Part shown: positions 36,085 through 44,406 of the stretch, piece after piece | How the letters are laid out: every line of letters begins with the position of its first letter | Position numbering within the stretch: the first letter of the stretch is position 1 | Assembly (NCBI GenBank): GCA_044228285.1 | Contig: JBGAVD010000004.1 | Location: forward strand, 372,001-436,000 | DNA length: 64,000 bases | Direction: 5' to 3' | Origin: JBBATK01 sp044228285 | Lineage (GTDB): Bacteria; Bacteroidota; Ignavibacteria; Kapaibacteriales; NICIL-2 | Notes under the pieces: generated by a model | Told to the model about the DNA's origin: nothing | The model's input: the letters and a program-made list of their open reading frames with translations, nothing else | Database searches by the model: none | Position numbers and translations under genes: made by a program

Positions 36085-36924
36085 TCATTTTACAATATGT
36101 GCCTCTTCAACTTGCCAAACTTCGTATGCCGGATCTTTCTCGCATACTATGGCGATCACCTTTAAGTGTCCAGAACTCCATGGCTTGCCGCTGATAGAGG
36201 TCTTGTACGTGTTTGTGATAACGGTGTTAGCTGCCAAGGTTGTATTTGAGGTCATTTCTGCACCGAAAGCACCCAGAGGAGCATCACGAAGCATGTCGCG
36301 ATGAGTGTAGGCTGGAATCAGAGTAGATCCATCGAGTTGCGGAGCAACGATCGAATCTTCAACAATAAACAGTGCAACATTCAGCGGTTTGGAAGTAGTG
36401 AAGCTTTTCAAGGCTGTTGTTTTCACCGTTATCGCTACTTCGCCGGTTGAAGCTGTATACACAGGAGTGAGATCCAGTTTGATATAGGCGGTGTCGTTCG
36501 TAGCATTTGCAACATCGGCCGACCAAGCACCTTTACTGCGTACAACATCTCCATCAATCTTCTTACGATTGATCGTTCCGCTTGGGTAATTCGAGATGGC
36601 GAAGCTTGATGCTAGAGTTGTTCCTGCAACAGTGCGGAAGTCGTTAGGGTACTTTGGAGGATCTGGTTCGGCAAATCCACCAGCATGAATCGACATACTT
36701 ATAAGTCGATCACCGTACACACCATGCAGACTCGCGACTTGACGGTGAGCATCTGGGCAGTTTCTACAGGATTGTCCTGTGTACTCTTCCAAGAACACCT
36801 TCTTCAAGACCTTTGTCGTATCGACATTGATCACCGTCGTTTTCTCATAGGGCATGGAGATTTCATCGCAAGCTGCAAAGCTCAAAGCGAAAGCGAGGGT
36901 ACAAAGAGCACTGAGGTATTTCAT
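36085..36924 (-). CDS. Omp28-family lipoprotein with a CxxC motif
   Basis: A 279-residue exported protein. The signal peptide MKYLSALCTLAFALSFAAC ends in a lipidation Cys. An Omp28-type thioredoxin-like domain follows, with FLEEYTGQSCRNCPDAHRQV holding C53 and C56, then a C-terminal beta domain. Omp28 proteins are surface lipoproteins in Bacteroidota; the CxxC suggests redox or metal binding (inference). The frame extends upstream to 37086, but the signal peptide fixes the start at 36924. Confidence 0.8.
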   Translation of the reverse strand: MKYLSALCTLAFALSFAACDEISMPYEKTTVINVDTTKVLKKVFLEEYTGQSCRNCPDAHRQVASLHGVYGDRLISMSIHAGGFAEPDPPKYPNDFRTVAGTTLASSFAISNYPSGTINRKKIDGDVVRSKGAWSADVANATNDTAYIKLDLTPVYTASTGEVAITVKTTALKSFTTSKPLNVALFIVEDSIVAPQLDGSTLIPAYTHRDMLRDAPLGAFGAEMTSNTTLAANTVITNTYKTSISGKPWSSGHLKVIAIVCEKDPAYEVWQVEEAHIVK

Positions 36925-37099
36925 AATGGAAGTGTTTGTAAAAGGGAACACCAGTAAATCAGCTGAACTCAGGCAACAATATGCAGTAAAATACCATTCC
37001 TTGCAAGACCCAAGCTTCATGCTAAAAGCGTTTTGATCTTCCTGACCAAGAGTGAAGCTACGCGTTGCATAGATGACGCAGAACATCCAACGAAAATGA

Positions 37100-39613
37100 T
37101 CAGAGAGATGAGTAGCTGTCTATATCGACACTGACGCGTATGGCGGAACTTGCGTGTCGATCGCGATAATGCTGTAGCGCATGCTGGAGACTTTGTCTCA
37201 TGTACGCTCCTCCAGGATCCTCACTTTTAACACTCTTGAGGATGATCACTCGCCGGTAGCTTCCTCGGATACGATCGACATCAGGCTTGGTGGGTCCCAG
37301 AACTTTTAGAGCCGCACTATTTCTCGGCAGTGCGAAAACCAAGTGCTGCGCATGGTCTTGCACCAAGTGCATATCTCGACCACTCAACTCGATGACGACA
37401 AAGCGTGTGAAGGGGGGATAGAGCGCTTCGCGACGCTGCTGCAGTTCGTCGTTGTAAAACAAGTCGTACTGTGCCAGCTTCGTTGATACGATAGCAGGGT
37501 GTTGCGGTTGCGCGGTTTGGATGAGCACTTCGCCACGCTTGTCCGCGCTTCTTCCCGCACGGCCCGACACTTGCGTTAACAACTGAAAGCTCCGCTCAGA
37601 TGCACGGAAGTCTGATAGGTACAATTGAAGATCGGCATTCACTACACCTACAAAGGTTACGCGCTCAAAGTCCAAGCCTTTGGCTAACATCTTTGTGCCG
37701 ACAAGGATGTCGATCTCAGCCTTCTGAAAATCCAAAAGGATCTTTCGTAGCGAACCTTTGCGAGAGGTTGAGTCTAGGTCTACACGTTGAATTCTTGCCG
37801 TTACATTTCGTGCGATGAGAGCTGCATTGAGTTCTTCTTCGATGCGTTGGGTACCCGCGCCAACTTCCGACAGTTCAGCGCTACCACATACCTGACAACT
37901 CTTGAGAGCACTTTCGCTGTATCCACAATAGTGGCAACGAAGCATGTTGAGGTGTTTGTGGTAGGTAAGCGAGACGCTACAATCTCTGCATTTGGGGATG
38001 AATCCACAGTCGATGCACTCCAGTCGTGGAGAGAAGCCCCGACGATTCTGCAGGAGGATGACGCCTTCTTTCTTTTCAATGCGTACGCATATTTCGTCGA
38101 GCATTTGAGAGCTAAACGAGCCTTCCATTTTCTTGCGCTTACGCGCATCAACGATGTCAATCACTTCAATGGTAGGCAATACAGCGTTGTCTACGCGTGA
38201 TCGAATCTCTAGCAGGTGATACTTGGCAGTGCGAGCATTGTACATACTCTCAATGGAAGGAGTAGCAGAGCCGAGTAAAACCACAGCTCCTTCGACGATG
38301 CCTCGCATCACCGCACAGTCACGGGCATTGTAACGAGGAGCAGGTGATTCCTGTTTGTACGAGACTTCGTGTTCTTCGTCGACGATGATCAAGCCGATTT
38401 GTGAGAGAGGTGCAAACAAGGCAGAACGAACTCCCAAAACGATCTTCGCATCACCGCGCTGAATTGACCGCCACTCGTCGTATCGCTCACCGATACTCAT
38501 GCGACTATGGAGCACCGCAATGGTGCTACCAAAGACTGCCCGAAAACGATCCACTAACTGAGGAGTGAGGGATATTTCAGGAACCAATACTAAGGCGCTT
38601 TTGCCCAGACTCTGAGCATGCTTGATCGCATGCATGTACACCAGCGTTTTGCCGCTACCGGTTACTCCGTGTAAAAGAAAGGTCTTGGCTTTGCCCGCAT
38701 CCAACGCAGTGTTCAGTGCTTTAAGTGCGTGGTCCTGTTCTTCACTTAGTGCATAGGTAGTTTCATCTTTTGTGTGCAGTAGCTCGTCGGCTGAAGTTGG
38801 GTCGGCATTGCGATGCACTTCCACGAGGGACTCGAGAAGGTAGCCCTTCTCAACAAGAGATTTCGCACTTGCTGCCGTAGCCTGAGCCTTTGCGAGAGCT
38901 TCAGTTGAGGCCATAGGACCTTTGGTTCTGAGCTGATGCACATAGACTGCACCGAGCAGCTGTGCTTGCTTTGGTGCTCGATGATCTAAGTCGTCCATCA
39001 ACGATTGGACCGCAGAGGGATTGAGGAAGAGCTCGTCCGATAGCATGAATGCCTTCAGTGTCTTGGCCTGTGCTTGGGCCTTCATCCCACGTTGAATTTC
39101 GATGAAGCCTGCGTGTTCGAGAGCTTCCAATTGCGTCGTGATAGAGTCCGATTTCAATTGCTGTTGAAGAAAGGCAACAGTCAGTTGTCCAGTGTGGCGC
39201 TGCAACACACGTAGCAAAGCCGCACGTTTCGGCGCTGATCGAGAAATGAAATCCAGATGCTGTTCTTCGAGAGTTTGCAGTAAGCGCACTGTAACGACGG
39301 ACTCCGGACTCATGCCTTGTGGAATAGCGGCATGCAGGGTCTCACCCCATGACGCTAGATAGTATTCTGCCATCCACTTTGTGAAGTCGAGCATGTTAGG
39401 ACTCATGAGCGGCTGATCGTCTAAGAGCTCGTGGATGTGTTTTGCATCTGGTAGCGCGGGACAATTCAGCTCGACAATGATACCGGTGAGACTGCGCTTC
39501 CCGAACGGTACAAGAGTGCGCATTCCGCGTTGGGCAGTCATGCCATCTGGAACGATGTACGTGAAAAGTCTGCGAGCCGGGATTGGCAGGGCTATGTGTA
39601 CGTATTGAGGCAT
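37100..39613 (-). CDS. priA: Primosomal protein N' (replication restart helicase PriA)
   Basis: An 837-residue DNA helicase that recognises stalled forks and reloads the replisome. An N-terminal 3'-binding domain (HIALPIPARRLFTY) is followed by superfamily 2 helicase motifs: Walker A GVTGSGKTLVY, DEEH box VDEEHEVSYKQ, GSATPS, and QVSGRAGRSADKRG. Zinc ligands lie in CIDCGFIPKCRDC and CHYCGYSESALKSCQVC. Length is somewhat over the E. coli protein (732). It follows the Omp28-like gene upstream of it on the same strand by 175 bases and is divergent from rsgA. Confidence 0.96.
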   Translation of the reverse strand: MPQYVHIALPIPARRLFTYIVPDGMTAQRGMRTLVPFGKRSLTGIIVELNCPALPDAKHIHELLDDQPLMSPNMLDFTKWMAEYYLASWGETLHAAIPQGMSPESVVTVRLLQTLEEQHLDFISRSAPKRAALLRVLQRHTGQLTVAFLQQQLKSDSITTQLEALEHAGFIEIQRGMKAQAQAKTLKAFMLSDELFLNPSAVQSLMDDLDHRAPKQAQLLGAVYVHQLRTKGPMASTEALAKAQATAASAKSLVEKGYLLESLVEVHRNADPTSADELLHTKDETTYALSEEQDHALKALNTALDAGKAKTFLLHGVTGSGKTLVYMHAIKHAQSLGKSALVLVPEISLTPQLVDRFRAVFGSTIAVLHSRMSIGERYDEWRSIQRGDAKIVLGVRSALFAPLSQIGLIIVDEEHEVSYKQESPAPRYNARDCAVMRGIVEGAVVLLGSATPSIESMYNARTAKYHLLEIRSRVDNAVLPTIEVIDIVDARKRKKMEGSFSSQMLDEICVRIEKKEGVILLQNRRGFSPRLECIDCGFIPKCRDCSVSLTYHKHLNMLRCHYCGYSESALKSCQVCGSAELSEVGAGTQRIEEELNAALIARNVTARIQRVDLDSTSRKGSLRKILLDFQKAEIDILVGTKMLAKGLDFERVTFVGVVNADLQLYLSDFRASERSFQLLTQVSGRAGRSADKRGEVLIQTAQPQHPAIVSTKLAQYDLFYNDELQQRREALYPPFTRFVVIELSGRDMHLVQDHAQHLVFALPRNSAALKVLGPTKPDVDRIRGSYRRVIILKSVKSEDPGGAYMRQSLQHALQHYRDRHASSAIRVSVDIDSYSSL

Positions 39614-39914
39614 ATAAAGTAGACCTGGCTAAAACTCTAGTACAGAGTCGGTATGCAACTACAAACGATCAGTTCATATGGTACAACGGTACTCCATTCA
39701 GCTCCCTAAGCGGTGTATCTTTTGAAGGAGGGAGCGTTCCGGTTACACTTGAACCTCTAAACAGAGACCAAGAGCGTGGTGATCAAGTGCTGAAAGATAC
39801 GTTGAAGAATCTCAGCAGACAACGTAGAGGCTGTGCAAAAACTATCCACACTCAAATGAACCACACTGTAGCCTTCATTCCTGCTTAATTTGCCTGTTCA
39901 AAGCAGAACAGCTC
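39614..39914. other. Divergent intergenic region priA-rsgA
   Basis: About 300 bases. The frame at 39583-39888 overlaps the priA start antisense and looks non-coding. TAATTTGC at 39886-39893, 22 bases before the rsgA ATG, is a candidate promoter box of the same variant type as TATATTGC upstream of the second nuoM. Nothing else was recognised. Confidence 0.4.
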
Positions 39915-41099
39915 ATGAAGAAGGAATTTAAACGCAAACCCAACCGTAAGTCGATCATTCGCAGCGATGACTCGCGCCATAGCAATGAGCGTGAGGAGCT
40001 CTCGCGTGAGCGCCATAGCACCAACATCAAGCGCACGATTGCAGACCACAGCTCAAAGGCCACGCATAGAGGCAGAGTTGTGGGTTCCGCTGGAAAAACC
40101 TGGTTTGTGGTTGAAGAGTCTGCACTTGATAACCATGTGGGCGAATATCTGGATGTTGCGCGCTGTCAGATAGGAGGTTTGGCTCTCAGCTCCAATGACG
40201 ACGATACCTTGGTATGTGTCGGCGATTGGGTACGCTATGCCGCCGAGTCGAAGGCGAAGCCTGAGCATACAGAAGATACTCTCCTTACAAACTCAGAAGT
40301 GGGAGAAAAGGCACCGGAGCCTTCAAGTTCCCTGCGCGCAAAGGAAGAGCAGTTGACGAAAGCGACAATTATTGAGATTGAAGAACGCAAAACACGTCTG
40401 CTACGCCAAACTGCTGGTGAGCGCAAGCACATGCAGAGTATTGCTTCGAACATTGACCAATGCGTGATCGTCAGTGCAGCGGCAGAGCCATTCTACAATC
40501 GGCGACTGATAGATCGCTACTTAATCTCTGCTGAGCAGGGAAAAATGAAGCCTGCTCTGGTGATCAACAAAATTGAGCTCATGACGGAAGAGTTTGTGCG
40601 AGAGGATCTCCAATGCTACAGAGATCTAGGTATCGAAGTGGTTTTATGTAGTTGTGTGCGCGGAACCGGGCAAGATGAGCTGCGTACGCTCTTTGCTCAG
40701 AAGACTTCAATGTTGGTTGGTCCCTCAGGAGTAGGGAAGTCGTCCATTGTTAACGCTTTCTTTGGTATAGAGCTCCAGGAAGTCAGAGAAATCTCCACCA
40801 AATACGATAAAGGCAAGCATACCACCACTAGTGGAAAACTATTCGGTCTAGGCAATCAGTCCTTTATCATCGATACACCGGGCATGCGAGAGTTTGCCAT
40901 TACAGATTTACATATCGATGATTTGTCCTATTACTTCCACGATTTTGACGCTTTCTACCAACAGTGTAAATACCTTCCTTGCACTCACACACACGAGCCC
41001 GGATGTGCTGTGAAGCAGGCTGTAGAGCAGGGAGCTATTGATGAGCTGCGCTATGATTCCTACCTTCGTATTCGTGAAAGCATGCTCGAGACAAACTAG
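39915..41099 (+). CDS. rsgA: Ribosome small-subunit GTPase RsgA
   Basis: A 394-residue circularly permuted GTPase that checks and releases assembly factors from the 30S subunit. An OB domain (residues 51-170, starting GRVVGSAGKTWFVVEE) is followed by the permuted G domain: NKIEL (G4), SCVRGTGQDEL (G5 region), GPSGVGKSSIVNAF (G1) and DTPGMREF (G3), then zinc ligands CKYLPCTHTHEPGC. Two additions: a very basic 50-residue N-terminal tail, and an acidic insertion at about 112-147 inside the OB domain. The family is usually about 290-350 residues. Confidence 0.95.
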   Translation: MKKEFKRKPNRKSIIRSDDSRHSNEREELSRERHSTNIKRTIADHSSKATHRGRVVGSAGKTWFVVEESALDNHVGEYLDVARCQIGGLALSSNDDDTLVCVGDWVRYAAESKAKPEHTEDTLLTNSEVGEKAPEPSSSLRAKEEQLTKATIIEIEERKTRLLRQTAGERKHMQSIASNIDQCVIVSAAAEPFYNRRLIDRYLISAEQGKMKPALVINKIELMTEEFVREDLQCYRDLGIEVVLCSCVRGTGQDELRTLFAQKTSMLVGPSGVGKSSIVNAFFGIELQEVREISTKYDKGKHTTTSGKLFGLGNQSFIIDTPGMREFAITDLHIDDLSYYFHDFDAFYQQCKYLPCTHTHEPGCAVKQAVEQGAIDELRYDSYLRIRESMLETN

Positions 41100-41262
41100 A
41101 ATACGCCGGGATTCTGCTCAGATCGAGTAGGCTTTGAGAAAGGAAGTGAAAAGACCCTAGTAGTGTCGAGACGCTCTGAGTGGACAATTCTCTCGCTTCT
41201 TCACGCGGTCTTCCTTTCCCAATTCTTCCTCTCCTGCTATATTGCGAACAATTCTGAAACGA

Positions 41263-42813
41263 ATGACTCGACTTACGATGGGGATCGGCTCGCTTCTTAG
41301 TACCTTATTACTACCATTCATTGGAACGATAGCCTTGCTCCTGATCCCTCGCGATCAAATCAAGGCTTTACGGAGTTCAGCGTTAGTGCTTTCTCTGCTG
41401 ACTTTCTGTGCCTCGATTCCACTGTTTTTTGCATTTGATCGCACGAATTCCGGCTTTCAATTTCTGATCGATGTACCTTGGGTACCGAGTTTGGACGTAG
41501 GGTTGCGTCTTGGATTGGACGGTATGAGCCTTTTGCTGGTGCTTTTAACCACCTTCATCATGCCAATTGCCATCTACTCGTCATTCGAAGCCATTCAAAA
41601 GCGTGAAAAAGAGTACTACGCCATGCTTCTGTTCTTGCAGTTTGCGATGACAGGTACCTTCATGGCTATGGACACATTCGTGTTCTACGTGTTCTGGGAA
41701 ATGATTCTCATACCAATGTACTTCCTCATTGGTATCTGGGGTGGCCAAGATCGCGTCTACGCGGCTGTTAAGTTCTTCTTGTACACCGTTGTAGGCTCGT
41801 TGCTCATGCTCATCGCCATTGTGTGGTTGGGCTATTATGCACAGGTACACGCTGGAGGCTTCACAACCAGTTTTGTAAAGCTACAGACTATCGCTCCCAC
41901 CATTCCTTCAGAGCTTTCTCGCTGGATGTTTCTTGCTTTTGCCCTTTCATTCTGCATAAAAGTACCGCTCTTTCCATTCCATACCTGGTTGCCTGATGCG
42001 CACGTTCAAGCCCCAACGGCAGGTTCGGTCATCTTGGCTGGTATTCTCCTGAAACTTGGTACCTATGGTTTGATCCGATTCAATCTGGATCTCTTCCCTG
42101 AAGCTTCTCGCTACTTTGCTCCGCTTATCTGTACGCTTGCTGTCATTGGTATCATCTATGGCGCTTTAGTTGCGATGGTGCAAACCGATGTCAAGAAGTT
42201 GGTTGCCTACTCTTCCGTTAGCCACTTAGGCTTTGTTGTGCTTGGGATCTTCTCCATGACAGAAGAGGGTGTGCAAGGTGCAATTATTCAAATGGCGAAT
42301 CACGGTTTGTCGACGGGAATGCTCTTCCTTTGTGTTGGTGTGATCTACGAACGACGCCATACGCGTGAAATTGCAGAGTTTGGCGGTATCACGAACGTCA
42401 TGCCTCGCTTCGCAGTTCTTTTCGCTATTGCCATGTTTGCTTCCGTTGGCTTGCCTGGACTGAACGGCTTTGTGGGTGAGTTTTTAACACTCGTTGGTGC
42501 CTTCCGCTCAGCAGTACTCAACAATTGGACCTATGCAGTAGTGAGCTCAACCGGAGTCATCTTCGCAGCGGTCTACCTACTCTGGATGTTTCAGCGAGTG
42601 ATGTTTGGAACAAACGATAATCCAAAGAATCAATCATTGTCCGACGTAAATGCGCGTGAGATGTGGACCCTTGTTCCTCTCGTGGTGTTTATTGTATGGA
42701 TTGGTGTGTACCCAAAGACCTTCATGGAACTCAGTGCTGCTTCCACCAATGTGTTGGTTGAGAAGGTGATGGGGCAGCGTCCGTTGACTTTAGAAAGCCA
42801 CTCTACAAAGTGA
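41263..42813 (+). CDS. nuoM: Second NuoM (complex I pumping subunit, canonical residues)
   Basis: About 516 residues from the ATG 41263; another ATG at 41278 is possible. It is a full antiporter-like subunit: TM5 Glu in VFWEMILIPMYFLIGIWGG, TM7 Lys in FCIKVPLFPFHTWLPDAHVQAPT, TM8 Lys in LAGILLKLGTYG. It is closer to textbook NuoM than the operon copy. It lies 6 kb from the operon with only nuoN2 after it. TATATTGC at 41238-41245 may be its promoter box. Whether it replaces the operon NuoM or adds to the complex is unknown. Confidence 0.93.
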   Translation: MTRLTMGIGSLLSTLLLPFIGTIALLLIPRDQIKALRSSALVLSLLTFCASIPLFFAFDRTNSGFQFLIDVPWVPSLDVGLRLGLDGMSLLLVLLTTFIMPIAIYSSFEAIQKREKEYYAMLLFLQFAMTGTFMAMDTFVFYVFWEMILIPMYFLIGIWGGQDRVYAAVKFFLYTVVGSLLMLIAIVWLGYYAQVHAGGFTTSFVKLQTIAPTIPSELSRWMFLAFALSFCIKVPLFPFHTWLPDAHVQAPTAGSVILAGILLKLGTYGLIRFNLDLFPEASRYFAPLICTLAVIGIIYGALVAMVQTDVKKLVAYSSVSHLGFVVLGIFSMTEEGVQGAIIQMANHGLSTGMLFLCVGVIYERRHTREIAEFGGITNVMPRFAVLFAIAMFASVGLPGLNGFVGEFLTLVGAFRSAVLNNWTYAVVSSTGVIFAAVYLLWMFQRVMFGTNDNPKNQSLSDVNAREMWTLVPLVVFIVWIGVYPKTFMELSAASTNVLVEKVMGQRPLTLESHSTK

Positions 42814-42823
42814 TTTTTCTGTA

Positions 42824-42848
42824 GGGCTTGCAGCCTTTGGCTGCGCCC
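42824..42848. repeat. GCAGCC-TTT-GGCTGC palindrome
   Basis: Between nuoM2 and nuoN2: GGGC-TT-GCAGCC-TTT-GGCTGC-GCCC, a stem with one two-base bulge. The core equals the palindrome at 12304. There is no T-run after it, so it is unlikely to be a full terminator; it may stabilise the nuoM2 message end (inference). Confidence 0.65.
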
Positions 42849-42888
42849 ATGAACAAGAACTCCAAAAGAATATCAGTCTGGAATTTCG

Positions 42889-44316
42889 ATGCTACAAGAT
42901 CTCATAAACGCTGCACCGCTGAGTACGTTGTCGTTCCTTGCCGTGATCTGTATCGTGGTCGATGCAATGACGCCTAAGAGTGAGCGTTTAACCTACGTTT
43001 TCGCTGCCAGTGCTATGGCCGTGTCGTTGTTTTTTGGCGCACTTACTATGTGCCATCAGGCAACAGCTTTCAACGGCATGATTCATACAGGCGGATATGC
43101 AAGCTTTTTCGACATTCTATTCTGTACTGGCGGTCTGCTAACATTACTCGCTGGACGTCCCTATATCCTTCGCGAAGATGTTGAGCACAACGAATTCTAT
43201 TCTCTGGTTCTTTTTGCAGTAGCTGGTATGTCGGTGATTGCACATGCCAACAACATGCTTATTACCTTCATTGGCATTGAGATTATGTCGGTGAGCTTCT
43301 ACGTTCTTGCAGGCTACTTCCGAACAAACGAACGATCTGTTGAGAGCTCATTGAAGTACTTTCTACTTGGTGCCTTTGCCACAGGCTTCCTTGTGTTTGG
43401 GATGTCGTTGACCTATGGTGCTACGGGAAGCTTAGAGTTTTCTGCCATGCACTCAGCGGTCGTAAACAACCAACTGCACTTTCCAGGATTGCTGGCAATT
43501 GGTACCGGACTCATTATCATCGGCTTAGGCTTCAAAGTCGCTGCTTTTCCATTTCATCAATGGGTACCAGATGTGTATGAAGGCGCACCTACGGTGGTTA
43601 CTGCGTTCATGAGTACTGCTGGTAAAGCTGCATCTCTCTGCGCATTGATTCCATTGATGCATGCTCTTGTTCCGGTCGGCGACTGGCATGTTCCAACCAT
43701 CTTGGCTATTATCTCCGCAGCTACCATGTTAGTTGGAAATATCAGCGCTGTGGTCCAGTCCAATGTGAAACGTATGCTTGCCTATTCCTCCGTGGCACAT
43801 GCAGGCTATCTCCTCATTGGTTTTGTTGCGAACAATCAACGAGGCATGACAGGCATTTTGTTCTATGCCACGGCATACTTGTTCATGCAGATGGGCTCCT
43901 TCGTCGTTGTTTCCATGTTAGAGCGCAAGGAGAATGCGCATTTGCAGATGAGTGATTATGCGGGCTTGAGCAAGCGACACCCAGTGCTAGCTGCATTGAT
44001 GGCTCTGTTCATGTTTTCTCTTGCAGGAATCCCTCCAATGGCAGGATTCTTCGGCAAGTATTACCTCTTCGTAGCAGCCGTCGAAACGGGCTACACCTGG
44101 CTCACGATCGTTGCAGTAATCTCATCGATGATTTCCGTGTATTTCTATATTGGACTCGTGGTTTCCATGTACTTCAAAGAGTCTGCGGACCAAGAAGCGG
44201 ATGCGACGCCTACAGGAACAGCTGGCATCACCTTGCTGGTGTGCACAGTGTTTGTTCTGGTGATTGGCTTGTTTCCATCGGTTCTCCAAGGTACGGCCAA
44301 CTCGTTTTTCCCTTAA
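42889..44316 (+). CDS. nuoN: Second NuoN (complex I pumping subunit)
   Basis: A 475-residue antiporter-like subunit. It has the TM5 Glu (FIGIEIMSVSFYVLAGYF), TM7 Lys (LGFKVAAFPFHQWVPDVYEGAP) and TM8 Lys (STAGKAASL), and the C-terminal AGIPPMAGFFGKYYLF. It is clearly diverged from the operon NuoN. It follows nuoM2 by 75 bases with a hairpin between and ends at a strong terminator, so nuoM2-nuoN2 is a self-contained two-gene unit. Confidence 0.94.
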   Translation: MLQDLINAAPLSTLSFLAVICIVVDAMTPKSERLTYVFAASAMAVSLFFGALTMCHQATAFNGMIHTGGYASFFDILFCTGGLLTLLAGRPYILREDVEHNEFYSLVLFAVAGMSVIAHANNMLITFIGIEIMSVSFYVLAGYFRTNERSVESSLKYFLLGAFATGFLVFGMSLTYGATGSLEFSAMHSAVVNNQLHFPGLLAIGTGLIIIGLGFKVAAFPFHQWVPDVYEGAPTVVTAFMSTAGKAASLCALIPLMHALVPVGDWHVPTILAIISAATMLVGNISAVVQSNVKRMLAYSSVAHAGYLLIGFVANNQRGMTGILFYATAYLFMQMGSFVVVSMLERKENAHLQMSDYAGLSKRHPVLAALMALFMFSLAGIPPMAGFFGKYYLFVAAVETGYTWLTIVAVISSMISVYFYIGLVVSMYFKESADQEADATPTGTAGITLLVCTVFVLVIGLFPSVLQGTANSFFP

Positions 44317-44342
44317 AAGCTCGATTGCAAAGATGTATGCGA

Positions 44343-44369
44343 AACCCATGTCTGCGACGTGGGTTTTTT
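44343..44369 (+). terminator. Terminator after nuoM2-nuoN2
   Basis: A 10-bp stem with one G-T pair (AACCCATGTC 44343-44352 with GACGTGGGTT 44356-44365), triloop TGC, then T residues to 44369, 26 bases after the nuoN2 stop. Confidence 0.85.
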
Positions 44370-44400
44370 GTTGTGTACACTTTTTATTGCTCTATATTCG
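44367..44400 (+). promoter_or_regulatory. Promoter of the T9SS-exported protein gene
   Basis: TTTG (44367-44370), 22-base spacer, TATATTCG (44393-44400), the same box as at uvrA. The ATG at 44407 is only 6 bases past the box, so the message would be leaderless or nearly so. It begins inside the preceding terminator. Confidence 0.5.
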
Positions 44401-44406
44401 TATCTC

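Noticed and set aside
39583..39888. Plus-strand frame of 101 codons between priA and rsgA
   Set aside because: It begins inside priA on the other strand and has no start signal or protein-like composition.
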